From Maribacter polysiphoniae (lineage in GTDB: Bacteria > Bacteroidota > Bacteroidia > Flavobacteriales > Flavobacteriaceae), in NCBI RefSeq assembly GCF_003148665.1, contig NZ_QGGQ01000001.1, forward strand, positions 922,133 to 986,132: DNA of 64,000 nt. The letters are read 5' to 3'. The position numbers and the translations under genes were made by a program. Positions within the stretch are counted from its first letter, which is position 1, and each line of letters begins with the position of its first letter. The notes beneath the pieces were generated by a model. The model did no database searches, had not been told where the DNA came from, and saw only the letters and a program-made list of their open reading frames with translations. Shown here piece by piece: positions 26,070-36,200 of the stretch.

Positions 26070-27364
26070 TGGAAAATATACCCGTTTTAGTATTAGTGAT
26101 TAGTTTTATTTGTCTTTTGGCCATAGGTACGCCCGTTGCTTGGAGCATCGCTATCTCATCCTTATTGACCATGTTGGTAAGCATACCCGGAATACCGGCT
26201 TTTACCACAGTGTCACAACGAATGGCCACGGGACTCGATAGTTTTGCGCTGCTGGCCATACCCTTCTTTATACTTTCTGGGGAACTGATGAATAAGGGCG
26301 GTATTGCCCAACGGCTTATTGCCTTTGCAAAGACCCTAGTGGGTTCCCTACCTGGGGGACTTGCCCTGATCAATGTTATCGCTGCCATGTTAATGGGCGC
26401 TATTGCCGGGTCGGCTATGGCTTCAGCTTCGGCAATGGGTAGTATTCTTGGTCCGGAAATGGAGAAAGAAGGTTATTCCCGTGAGTTTGGTGCTGCCGTG
26501 AATATTACCTCGGCTACCACCGGATTGATAATTCCGCCAAGTAATGTTTTGATCGTGTATTCCTTGGCTAGTGGGGGCGCATCTATTGCCGCCTTGTTTT
26601 TGGCTGGATATATACCTGGGATTTTGACCGGCTTGTTCTTAATGATCGTAGCTTCTTTTTGGGCCAAAAAGAAAAAATATAAAGTAGGAAAACGGAGTAG
26701 CTTAAAAGAGGTTTTTAAAACCTTTATCGATGCCTTGCCCAGTCTTCTTATGCTCGTGGTCGTTATCGGGGGTATTGTAACCGGTATCTTTACCGCGACG
26801 GAAGCATCGGCCATAGCCGTTTTGTATAGTCTTATCCTGGGGTTTGTCTATAAGGAGATTTCTTCTGCGAAATTACCACAGATTTTATTGGACTCTGCTT
26901 CGACTACAGCCATAGTAATGCTGCTTATCGGGGCGTCTATGTGTATGTCATGGGCACTTTCATATGAGAACATTCCACAGGAAATAAGTTCTGGTTTATT
27001 GGGGTTGAGCGACAATAAGATCGTTATTCTTTTGATCATCAATTTGCTACTCTTGTTTGTGGGTGTGTTTATGGACATGACTCCGGCCGTATTGATTTTT
27101 ACCCCTATATTTTTACCTGTCGTCACAAAATTAGGATTGGATCCCGTACATTTTGGAATCATAATGGTGTTGAATCTTTGTATTGGACTCTGTACACCTC
27201 CCGTCGGTTCTGTACTCTTTGTTGGTGTGGGCGTGGCGAAGACAACCATAGAAAAGGTGTTTAAACCGCTTTTACCTTTGTTCATTGCAATGATAGTGGC
27301 CCTGTTCTTGGTTACCTATTTTCCACAGTTGAGTTTGTGGCTACCAAGTTTATTCGACCTTTAA
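26066..27364 (+). CDS. TRAP transporter large permease (DctM family)
   Basis: This is the 432-residue transport subunit with about 12 hydrophobic segments. Typical DctM stretches include GLDSFALLAIPFFILSGELMNKGGIAQRL, GAIAGSAMASASAMG, PEMEKEGYSREFGAAVNITSATTGLIIPPSN and the late NLCIGLCTPPVGSVLFVG. It is coupled by a four-base overlap to the small subunit gene. Uronate import is inferred from its place inside the uxa/kdu operon. Confidence 0.95.
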   Translation: MMENIPVLVLVISFICLLAIGTPVAWSIAISSLLTMLVSIPGIPAFTTVSQRMATGLDSFALLAIPFFILSGELMNKGGIAQRLIAFAKTLVGSLPGGLALINVIAAMLMGAIAGSAMASASAMGSILGPEMEKEGYSREFGAAVNITSATTGLIIPPSNVLIVYSLASGGASIAALFLAGYIPGILTGLFLMIVASFWAKKKKYKVGKRSSLKEVFKTFIDALPSLLMLVVVIGGIVTGIFTATEASAIAVLYSLILGFVYKEISSAKLPQILLDSASTTAIVMLLIGASMCMSWALSYENIPQEISSGLLGLSDNKIVILLIINLLLLFVGVFMDMTPAVLIFTPIFLPVVTKLGLDPVHFGIIMVLNLCIGLCTPPVGSVLFVGVGVAKTTIEKVFKPLLPLFIAMIVALFLVTYFPQLSLWLPSLFDL

Positions 27365-27383
27365 TAGAAAATCATAAAAGACT

Positions 27384-28832
27384 TTGAACATGCAACAATT
27401 AAATAGGGCAAATATCGGTTTAACCGAAAGCCTTCCTATCAAAGTGGTTCAATTTGGTGAAGGTAATTTTTTAAGGGCCTTTGTGGATTATGCCATTCAA
27501 AGGTTGAATAAGGAAGCTGGCTTCAATGCAGGGATTGCTGTTGTACAACCTATTGATAGGGGCATGGTTTCCATGCTGAATGATCAGGACGGCCTATATA
27601 CCCTTTTTTCAAAAGGAATCAAGGAGGGCCAGGAAGTTGAGGAAAAGGAACTTATTACCAATATTGTAAAAGGGATAGATCCATATGCTGATTTCCATGA
27701 TTTTTTGGATTTGGCCAAAGAGGAGCAACTTCAATTTATCATATCGAATACTACGGAAGCAGGTATTGCATATGCGGCAACCGATACCCGGGATATGAGG
27801 CCACCAAGTTCATATCCAGCAAAACTTACTGTATTGCTGCATGAGCGTTACCGGCATTTTGATGGGGCACAAGACAAAGGGCTTACCATTATCCCCTGTG
27901 AATTGATCAATTATAATTCGGATACGTTAAAAAAAATCATACTTGATTATATTGGTTTATGGAAGTTAGAGGAAGGTTTTAAAAACTGGGTTTTGAATGC
28001 CTGTACCTTCCACAATACTTTGGTAGATCGTATTGTACCAGGTTATCCTCGAGATCAAATAGAAGCCTATAATGCACAATTGGATTATGGGGATAAGCTA
28101 CTCGTGAGTGCTGAAACCTTCTTTTTGTGGGTGATAGAAGGGGATGATAGGCTGAAACAAAAACTGCCTTTTCATAAAACCGGCCTCGATGTCAAAATCG
28201 TAAAGGACATGCAGCCCTTCAGGACGCGTAAGGTGCGTATATTAAACGGTGCGCATACGGCAATGGTACCCATTTCAATCTTGTACGGAAACCAGACCGT
28301 AAAGGAAAGTGTTGATGAAAAATTCACGGGGCCATTCATCCAATCAGTGGTATTTGACGAAATAATACCCACCTTGGATATGGACAAGGCGGAATTGGAA
28401 GCTTTTGCAAAAGCGGTATTCGACCGTTTTCGAAATCCGTTTATTAAGCATCAGTTGGCAAGTATTGCCTTAAATTCCATTTCAAAATTTAAGGTTAGGG
28501 TTTTGCCTAGTCTTTTGGAGTTTGTGAAAAGAAAGAACAGCTTGCCCGTGCATATGGTTTTTGCCTTCGCCTGTCTGATCCGTTTTTATAAGGGGGATTT
28601 TAAGGGCAGGGAACTACCTGTCAATGATGATTCGGAAATCGTTGCTGAAATGGCTGGTATATGGCAGTCAGGAAATTATGATGCCATAGCGGAAAAAGTA
28701 TTGTCTAAAACGGAATACTGGGGAGAAGACCTTACAAAGATTAAGGATTTGAGGCAGCGTATCGCAAAAGCTTTACAACTTATAGATGAAGATGGAATAA
28801 GTGAAGGGTTTATTGCATTTAAGAACATATAA
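27384..28832 (+). CDS. uxaB: Tagaturonate reductase (altronate oxidoreductase)
   Basis: UxaB reduces tagaturonate to altronate with NADH. The 482-residue length suits the mannitol-dehydrogenase superfamily. Residues near the start (KVVQFGEGNFLRAFVDYAIQ) form the dinucleotide site, and the catalytic lysine region VRILNGAHTAMVPIS is diagnostic. It lies between the transporter and uxaA, completing the isomerase-reductase-dehydratase series. UxuB, which acts on fructuronate, is similar, but the adjacent UxaA-type dehydratase supports UxaB. Confidence 0.94.
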   Translation: MNMQQLNRANIGLTESLPIKVVQFGEGNFLRAFVDYAIQRLNKEAGFNAGIAVVQPIDRGMVSMLNDQDGLYTLFSKGIKEGQEVEEKELITNIVKGIDPYADFHDFLDLAKEEQLQFIISNTTEAGIAYAATDTRDMRPPSSYPAKLTVLLHERYRHFDGAQDKGLTIIPCELINYNSDTLKKIILDYIGLWKLEEGFKNWVLNACTFHNTLVDRIVPGYPRDQIEAYNAQLDYGDKLLVSAETFFLWVIEGDDRLKQKLPFHKTGLDVKIVKDMQPFRTRKVRILNGAHTAMVPISILYGNQTVKESVDEKFTGPFIQSVVFDEIIPTLDMDKAELEAFAKAVFDRFRNPFIKHQLASIALNSISKFKVRVLPSLLEFVKRKNSLPVHMVFAFACLIRFYKGDFKGRELPVNDDSEIVAEMAGIWQSGNYDAIAEKVLSKTEYWGEDLTKIKDLRQRIAKALQLIDEDGISEGFIAFKNI

Positions 28833-28842
28833 ATAATCATTT

Positions 28843-30456
28843 ATGCAAAAGTTGATCAAGGTTCAGAATGAAGATAATGTAGCTGTCGCTCTTGTTGATT
28901 TAAAGCAAGGGGAGAAATTGCATTTTGAGGGTGATGAGCTTGAAATTTTGGAAGATACCAAAGCCAAGCACAAAATATCCTTGGTCGAACTACAACCTAA
29001 TGATAACATCTACATGTATGGCGTACTGGTAGGTAAGGCAGTTACCCATATAGATAAGGGAGGGTTGTTGACGGTTGGGAATGTCAAACATCAAACCAAC
29101 CCTGTAAAAGGAAAGGCTATCAGCGTTTCGTGGACGGCACCATCCATTGAAAAATGGAAGGATAGGACTTTTATGGGCTATCATCGGCCCGATGGGCAGG
29201 TGGGTACCGAGAATGTTTGGTTGTTCTTTCCATTGGTGTTTTGTGAAAACAGGAACATAGAGGTCCTGAAAGATATTTTTGAAAAAGAACTTTCGATAGG
29301 TAAGGTCAGTAAACAACAACAGTTGTTGCGAAACCTCATTAGCGGGAATGCCACTGATGTGCATGTAGAAGAAGGGGTGCAACAACCCCTGAGCTTAGAG
29401 AACATCAAGGTTAAGTTCATTACCCATCAAGGAGGGTGTGGGGGAATCCGTCAAGATTCGGAGACTTTGGCCAAACTTTTGGCAGGTTATGTAAAAAACC
29501 CGAATGTTGCCGGGGCAACGGTATTGAGTTTAGGGTGTCAAAACCTGCAGGTCGATATCTTCAAAAAAGCATTGTCGAATATTGATCCCAATTTGGAGAA
29601 ACCCGTACTCATCTATGAACAGCAACAAATGGGTACTGTGGACCATATGATGAATACGATCATCAAGGAGTCTTTCGAGGCCATTAAAGAGGCTAATGGA
29701 ATAAAACGAAGACCAGCTCCCCTTTCCAAATTGAAGATGGGATTGGAGTGTGGTGGTTCTGATGGTTTCTCGGGCATATCCGCCAATCCGGCCTTGGGGT
29801 ATGCCTCCGATATTTTGGCGGCATTGGGTGGCTCACCGATACTTTCCGAGTTTCCGGAATTATGCGGGGTTGAACAGGAATTGGTAAACAGATGTGTGAA
29901 TGATGCCGATGGCATTCGATTTATGCAATTGATGCATGACTATGAAAAATCGGTTGTGCAAGCAGGTTCTGGTTTTGACATGAATCCGTCTCCAGGAAAT
30001 ATAAAGGATGGTCTCATTACCGACGCGATGAAGTCTGCAGGGGCAGCCAAAAAAGGGGGTACCTCGCCAATTGAAGCTGTATTGGACTACGCAGAGTACG
30101 TTACCAAACCCGGTCTTAATTTATTGTGTACTCCGGGCAATGATGTGGAAAGCACCACGGGTTTAGTGGGCTCGGGGGCGAATATTGTCCTATTTACAAC
30201 AGGTTTGGGCACGCCTACCGGTAATCCGATAGCCCCAGTGTTGAAAGTTTCAAGCAATACGGTATTGGCAGAACGAATGTCCGATATCATCGATATTGAT
30301 ACAGGGTCAGTCATACGTGGTGAAAAGTCTATTCCCGAAATGGGAGAGGAAATATTGGAGTATGTCATCAAAGTGGCAAGTGGAGAGGTGATGTCCAAAG
30401 CCGACCAATTGGGACAAGATGATTTTATCCCTTGGAAACGAGGGGTTTCCTTATGA
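28843..30456 (+). CDS. uxaA: Altronate dehydratase
   Basis: UxaA dehydrates altronate to KDG using an iron cofactor. The 537-residue protein has the two usual parts: a small SAF-like N-terminal domain (about residues 1-95) and the large D-galactarate dehydratase/altronate hydrolase domain with the motifs GYHRPDGQVGTENVW, THQGGCGG and GLECGGSDGFSGISANPALG. It is the last gene of the kduI operon and its stop overlaps the end of the convergent lacI gene by six bases. Confidence 0.95.
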   Translation: MQKLIKVQNEDNVAVALVDLKQGEKLHFEGDELEILEDTKAKHKISLVELQPNDNIYMYGVLVGKAVTHIDKGGLLTVGNVKHQTNPVKGKAISVSWTAPSIEKWKDRTFMGYHRPDGQVGTENVWLFFPLVFCENRNIEVLKDIFEKELSIGKVSKQQQLLRNLISGNATDVHVEEGVQQPLSLENIKVKFITHQGGCGGIRQDSETLAKLLAGYVKNPNVAGATVLSLGCQNLQVDIFKKALSNIDPNLEKPVLIYEQQQMGTVDHMMNTIIKESFEAIKEANGIKRRPAPLSKLKMGLECGGSDGFSGISANPALGYASDILAALGGSPILSEFPELCGVEQELVNRCVNDADGIRFMQLMHDYEKSVVQAGSGFDMNPSPGNIKDGLITDAMKSAGAAKKGGTSPIEAVLDYAEYVTKPGLNLLCTPGNDVESTTGLVGSGANIVLFTTGLGTPTGNPIAPVLKVSSNTVLAERMSDIIDIDTGSVIRGEKSIPEMGEEILEYVIKVASGEVMSKADQLGQDDFIPWKRGVSL

Positions 30457-31479
30457 GCTAGGATCGAGTCTAGATGAAGACTTGCGTATTTTTAGACTGG
30501 GAGCAAGGACCATTTGTTTTTCGATCTTTACATTGTTGGCACCCATCTGCTCCAAGAAAACCTTGGCAGCTGTTTTTCCCATTAATAGGGGGGATTGATC
30601 TACCGTACTTATCGTTAACTCCATAAACTGGGTAAATGGTTCATTACTGAACCCTACCACGCAGAAGTCTTTTGGAATCTGCAAACCGATACCTTTCAGA
30701 TATTGTATGGCTCCCAAAGCCCCGGGATCACTTGCCGAGAATATGGCATCAGGGGGAGTGGGAAGTTCCATTAATTTTTTGGCAGCATCCTTTCCTGCCT
30801 CGATATCACTTTCTAGGGTAACTATATAGTTTTCATCAAAGGCAATATTATTATCCTTCAAGGCTTGTTTATACCCATGAAATCTATTTTCATATATTTC
30901 GAGGTAGCGATCAACGGTAAAATGGGCAATTTTTGTACAACCTTGATCGATAAGATGTTGGGTGGCCTGATAAGCACCTTCATAATCATCGAGAGTAACC
31001 GAATTAGCCCCCCTTACATTTAATTTACGGTCAAAGAATATAAGAGGTACGTTTTTTCTCAAAATCTGATTGTAATGTTCCGTACCCTTGGTTTGCCTTG
31101 AAGCGGAAATAAGGATACCATCAACTTGGGCGTTCAGCAGGTTTTGCAAAACATCAGCTTCCTTTTTTGCATCCTCATGGGTTTGACAGATTATAACATT
31201 ATACCCCATAGGGTTCAGCTCTTCCTCTATACCGTGGATGACATTGGAGAAAAAAGACCTATTTATGTAGGGTACCACTACCCCAACATTCTTGCTTTTC
31301 CCGCTCTTTAAGGCCATAGCCAATCTATTGGGCTTGTAGTTTAATTCCGCTGCGGTCTCCAATACCATTTTCTTGGTGTCCGCACTTATCCTAGGATTGT
31401 TGTTTAGGGCTCTCGACACCGTTGCAGCAGTGATGTTCAGTGCTTTTGCGATATCATATATCGTCGTTTTTTTACTCAT
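30451..31479 (-). CDS. LacI-family transcriptional regulator
   Basis: The frame is open from a TTG at 31494, but the ATG at 31479 begins exactly at the DNA-binding domain (MSKKTTIYDIAKALNITAAT then VSRALN), giving 342 residues. The hinge region is NYKPNRLAMALKSGKS, and the periplasmic-binding-protein-like sensor domain follows (about 60-335). It is probably the local regulator of pectin genes, responding to a uronate intermediate such as KDG, but the ligand is not visible from sequence. It lies tail to tail with uxaA and head to head with the GH28 gene. Three similar palindromes nearby are proposed targets. Confidence 0.93.
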   Translation of the reverse strand: MSKKTTIYDIAKALNITAATVSRALNNNPRISADTKKMVLETAAELNYKPNRLAMALKSGKSKNVGVVVPYINRSFFSNVIHGIEEELNPMGYNVIICQTHEDAKKEADVLQNLLNAQVDGILISASRQTKGTEHYNQILRKNVPLIFFDRKLNVRGANSVTLDDYEGAYQATQHLIDQGCTKIAHFTVDRYLEIYENRFHGYKQALKDNNIAFDENYIVTLESDIEAGKDAAKKLMELPTPPDAIFSASDPGALGAIQYLKGIGLQIPKDFCVVGFSNEPFTQFMELTISTVDQSPLLMGKTAAKVFLEQMGANNVKIEKQMVLAPSLKIRKSSSRLDPSS

Positions 31480-31529
31480 TTGATTTTTTGTCAAAGAAAG
31501 ACATGATCCTGTTAAAATATAACATCAGT

Positions 31530-31545
31530 GTGTTATCGATTACAA
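31530..31545. promoter_or_regulatory. Degenerate LacI-type operator upstream of the lacI gene
   Basis: GTGTTATCGATTACAA shares the ATCGATTAC core of the kduI operator; its central 14 bases form a palindrome apart from one base pair. It lies 51 bp before the lacI start codon. Next to it on the minus strand is TATATTG, a -7-like sequence one T short of the consensus. Autoregulation is the likely purpose. Confidence 0.55.
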
Positions 31546-31694
31546 TATAAGTATTTGAGAGATAAAAGTACTGTTTTTAAGGAATAAATAGTAATGAACA
31601 ATGGGTTGTATTTTATTGCTTTCAATTTATAATCGCTAAATAGGGAATTTGAGAGCATCAATTTTATTAAAATCGCATTTTTTTCTCTAAAAAT

Positions 31695-31741
31695 TTTGTT
31701 AAATGGTATAATATTTCTTAGTATTGTGCAATCGATTGCAC
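31695..31741 (+). promoter_or_regulatory. Predicted PUL promoter with perfect 16-bp LacI-type operator
   Basis: TTTG at 31695-31698, 20 bp, then TAGTATTG at 31719-31726 (one mismatch to TAnnTTTG) form a promoter. The perfect palindrome GTGCAATCGATTGCAC at 31726-31741 begins on the last base of the -7 element, exactly as at kduI. It governs the GH28-SusC-SusD genes. Confidence 0.75.
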
Positions 31742-31794
31742 GTTGTATTGCAATTATGACCATAAATAGTATGTTGTTTAATACGTTTTATAAG

Positions 31795-33222
31795 ATGCAT
31801 AGGATTAAGGGTTTGGCCTTGTTAGGGGCTATTTTGTTATTTGCCTCATGTAAACAAAAAGAAAGTCAAGCATTTGACCCATGGAAGCAAATGACCCAGA
31901 TAGTCGATTCCATAACACTACCGACTTTTAGGGCGGATACCCTCAATATTCTTGATTTTGGTGCTGTTGCGGATGGGGTATTTGATAATACCGATGTTTT
32001 CAGGAAGGTCATGGATACTTGTTCGAAAGCTGGTGGTGGTACGGTATTGGTCCCAAAAGGAAGGTTTTTGACCGGACCCATACATTTAGAGAATAATGTC
32101 AATCTCCACTTGGAAGAAGGGTCGGAAATAATGTTCAGTAAAAATCTGGATGATTATTACCCACTTGTGCACACGTCCTATGAAGGTACTGAATTAATGA
32201 ATTTCTCACCCTTGATCTACGCTTACAAAAAGAAAAATATTGCTGTTACCGGAAAAGGGGTGTTGAATGGCCGGGCGGGTAATGATTTTTGGTGGCCTTG
32301 GTGCGGAAAGGATAGTTATGGTTGGCAAGAAGGAGCCCCAAAACAACATTCTTCCCTTAAAAAACTTAAGGAGGAAATGTCTGAGGTTGACGTTCCTGTA
32401 AATCAGAGGATATTTGGAAAAGGGGAATTTTTGAGACCAACATTCATTGAACCATTTTCCTGCGAGAATGTACTTATACAAGGGGTGAAGATCATAAACG
32501 CACCTTTTTGGGTTATCCATCCTATCAAATCAGTCAACGTGACTGTTGACGGTGTTGTTGTTGAGAGTCATGGTCCAAACAACGATGGCTGTGATCCGGA
32601 ATACTCAAAAAATGTTTTGATAAAGAATGCCGTATTCAATACGGGTGATGATTGTATTGCCATAAAATCGGGTAGAAATGAAGATGGTCGACGAGTAGGT
32701 ATAAAAAGTGAAAACATCGTAGTGCAGAATTGCAAAATGATCGATGGGCATGGAGGGGTCGTAATTGGAAGCGAGGTTTCTGCTGGGGTACGGAATGTGT
32801 TTGTTGAAAATTGTACCATGGACAGTCCCAATCTGGAACGGGCTATCCGTATAAAAACAAACTCCAAAAGAGGGGGTGTCATTGAAAATGTCTATGTACG
32901 GAACTTAAAGGTAGGGCAGGTTAGGGAAGCTGTGCTTAAGATCAATCTTTTTTATGGTATCTACGGAATCCAAAAAGGGGATTTTATTCCCGAGGTTAGA
33001 AATATCCATTTGGAAAATGTCCAGGTAAAGAATGGTGGGAAATATGGCATTCTGGCTAAAGGATATGCGCAATTACCTATTACGGACATTACTTTAAAGG
33101 ATGTCTTGATCGAAAAGGTAGATGCAGCCTATTCCCTTGAAAACGTAACGAACTTAAACTTTATTAATACAAGAATCAATGGAAAAATAATGCAAACTAA
33201 GAGTAACTCACTTGAACATTAA
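31795..33222 (+). CDS. Polygalacturonase, glycoside hydrolase family 28, lipoprotein
   Basis: GH28 enzymes hydrolyse alpha-1,4 bonds between galacturonic acid residues (or galacturonate-rhamnose bonds). The frame is open from 31696, but a start there would lie inside the promoter; the ATG at 31795 begins the lipoprotein signal MHRIKGLALLGAILLFASC and gives 475 residues. The right-handed helix has the four family motifs: NNDGCD, TGDDCIAIKSG, GHGGVVIGSE and RAIRIK. It is the first gene of the PUL, followed 18 bp later by susC. Confidence 0.93.
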   Translation: MHRIKGLALLGAILLFASCKQKESQAFDPWKQMTQIVDSITLPTFRADTLNILDFGAVADGVFDNTDVFRKVMDTCSKAGGGTVLVPKGRFLTGPIHLENNVNLHLEEGSEIMFSKNLDDYYPLVHTSYEGTELMNFSPLIYAYKKKNIAVTGKGVLNGRAGNDFWWPWCGKDSYGWQEGAPKQHSSLKKLKEEMSEVDVPVNQRIFGKGEFLRPTFIEPFSCENVLIQGVKIINAPFWVIHPIKSVNVTVDGVVVESHGPNNDGCDPEYSKNVLIKNAVFNTGDDCIAIKSGRNEDGRRVGIKSENIVVQNCKMIDGHGGVVIGSEVSAGVRNVFVENCTMDSPNLERAIRIKTNSKRGGVIENVYVRNLKVGQVREAVLKINLFYGIYGIQKGDFIPEVRNIHLENVQVKNGGKYGILAKGYAQLPITDITLKDVLIEKVDAAYSLENVTNLNFINTRINGKIMQTKSNSLEH

Positions 33223-33240
33223 CTTAACTAATTAACAATT

Positions 33241-36200
33241 ATGAAAATTAACTTACCAAAAGGGAAATCCTTTACATGGGTTTCAACAAGTGTCCTTTTC
33301 CTTTTTCTGCTGGTCGCAGGGAATGTAAAGGCACAACAGGGAAAAACGGTTAGCGGTTTAATCACCGAAGATGGGACACAAGGCCCACTTCCTGGGGTTA
33401 ACATCGTGGAAAAGGGTACTACAAATGGTACCCAAACAGATTTTGATGGTAACTACGCAATTACCTTAACTACGGATAATGCTGTTTTGGTATTGAGTTA
33501 TCTCGGGTATTCCACGCAAGAAATCAGTGTTGGTGGAAGAACCGAATTGAATGCAACCTTACAAGAAGACACCCAAGCCCTTGAAGAGGTAGTGGTGGTA
33601 GGTTACGGTACGCAGAAAAAGTCAGACCTTACGGGTGCGATTACTTCTGTAGGTACCGAAGCGCTGAACGAGCGAAATATGACAAGTCCTTTGGAAGCGA
33701 TCCAAGGTAATGTGGCCGGGGTTCAAATATCATCCTCTACGGGTCGTATCGGTGATGGTTTTGATATAGTGATCAGAGGTAAGAATTCGACAACGGGCGA
33801 TTCAGAACCCTTATACGTCGTTGATGGCGTACCAACGGACGGTATCGACTTTTTAAATCCCCAGGATATAGCGCAGATCGATATTTTGAAAGATGCATCC
33901 TCTACGGCTATTTACGGTTCAAGGGGAACAAATGGTGTCGTTATAGTAACGACAAAAAGTGGTACTTCGGCAAAAGGAGGGATTAATATTTCCTTTGATT
34001 CCTATTTGGGGGTTAAGGAAACGGCCCGGTTACCAAAAATGATGGGTGGTGATAAATGGTGGTATTACCATCAATCGGCTTATTTGGCCACAACAGCAAC
34101 CGATCCCATGACCATTTCACCGGAACTATTGCAGGAAAAGGTCGTTGGCACTGCCAATTCGGTCTTAAAACAACGCGCAGACAATGGTGAGGTATTTGAC
34201 TGGTACGATGCGGTTTTGAAAACAGGGATTCAGCAAAACAACTATTTGAATATTTCAGGACGGGCTGATAACGGACTTTCCTATAATATAGGTTTTGGAC
34301 TTCAAAATGAAACAGGAAACGTTGACAATGAGGAGTTGGATAAGTATACCTTTAAAATAGGGGTAAATCATCGAATCAGTGATAAATTTTCCACTGGAAT
34401 CAATTTAACAATGGCGCATACCATCCAAAATGATGGTAGTGATGTTGCCATGCGTGAAGCATTTAGATTAAATCCATTCTTAACACCTTATGCCATTGAT
34501 GACAATGGTAATGAAACCGATGAACTTTTCCCACAACCCGGTAAATTGGTGTATCCTACCAGTGGGGATTATGCAGTCAATAAAACAAGTACCTATAACC
34601 CCTTATTGGAAATTAAGAACTCAACTGATGAATATAGAAGGTGGAACGGTATCGGTAACGTGTTTTTCCAATACAGTCCTTTGGAATGGTTGAGCTTTAA
34701 AACTACGTATTCAGCAGGATTGAATACAGAACGTAGGGGTAGGGCATGGGGTGCCATGACCAATACAGGTATAGGCAATGATAATTTGCCATCTTCCGAA
34801 TTGACAAAAGAAGAGAGTTTCAATTATAGCTGGGATAATCAATTCAATATTGATTATACATTCAATGAAAAACACAATGTTAAGCTTTTGGGACTTCAGA
34901 GTTTATATTCCGATCGCTACGAAAGCTCATTTTCAAGTTCTAGAAACCAACCCTTTGAAACCGGTTTTTATAATCTTGGTTCGGGTGAACAGGGCACGTT
35001 CAACCTCAATTCCAATTTTGTGAAACAAACGTTGAGTTCTTATGCTGTTAGGTTGAACTATTCCTTTGATAATAGATATTTGGTGACCCTATCCAATAGA
35101 TGGGATGGATCGTCCTTGCTTTCCGAGAGTAAGAGATGGGACTCTTTTCCATCGGCCGCTGTAGCCTGGAGGATTAGTGAGGAATCATTTATGCAGGAAC
35201 AAGGGACTATTTCCAATTTAAAGTTAAGGGCTAGTTTTGGTTATACGGGTAATAACAACATTGATGCCTACAAAACAAAGAATATCTTGGACCAATCCAC
35301 TTATTATGATTTTGGAGGGACTGCTGCAAATGGATTTTTGGCCTCTTCATTAGCCAATCCTTATTTAGGTTGGGAGCGAACAAGGGAATTGAATGTTGGT
35401 GTTGATTTTGGTTTCTTGAAAAACAGGATTTCCGGTAGTGTGGATATTTATGACAGGCTGTCTGAAGATTTATTGGAAGACCTGGCGTTGCCTTTGGAAT
35501 CTGGATATCCTGTGATTACTGCGAATACAGGGTCGGTAAGTAATAAAGGGGTGGAAGTCGCCCTTAGGACACTCAATATAGATACTGAGAAAATTTCTTG
35601 GGAAACATCATTTACGTTCACCAAGAATACCAATACATTGGAATCCTTTCAGGGCCAAGATGAATCAGGTTTGGTTTTCGCAACGGACGAATCAAGGGTT
35701 TGGAGAATCATTGGGGAGTCATTGGATGCTCAGTATAATTATAAATTCGATGGTATTTGGCAGGCCGATGAAGTCGCCCAGGCCGAGTCTTATGGCCAAG
35801 GCGAAGGTCAAGCGAAAGTCGTTGATTTCAATGGGGACGGTGTAATTAGTCCCGGTGAAGGAAAATTAGGCATAGAAAATGACCGCGTGGTTTTAGGTTC
35901 ATCTGATCCCACATGGTCAGGTAGTGTCTTTACTAGATTGCGTGTAGGTAATTTTGATATTTCGGCTTCCGCAATAACCAACCAAGGTGTTTTTGTCTAT
36001 AGTCAATTCCACCAAAATTTTACCGATGTCCGCGACAGGGGGCGTCAAAAATTAGACATAGCTGATTGGTACATTCCTGCAAATGGTGCAAATATTCCAG
36101 CACAGTTTTCAAACAGTTATCCGCAAGCGAGGAACGCAGGCCAGTACTGGAGGAATGATCAAGTCGGGTACTATAGGGATGCCTCTTTTGTTAAGGTCAA

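Noticed and set aside
31696-31794. Upstream in-frame extension of the GH28 gene
   Set aside because: A start here would put the promoter and operator inside the coding region, and the lipoprotein signal begins at the ATG at 31795.
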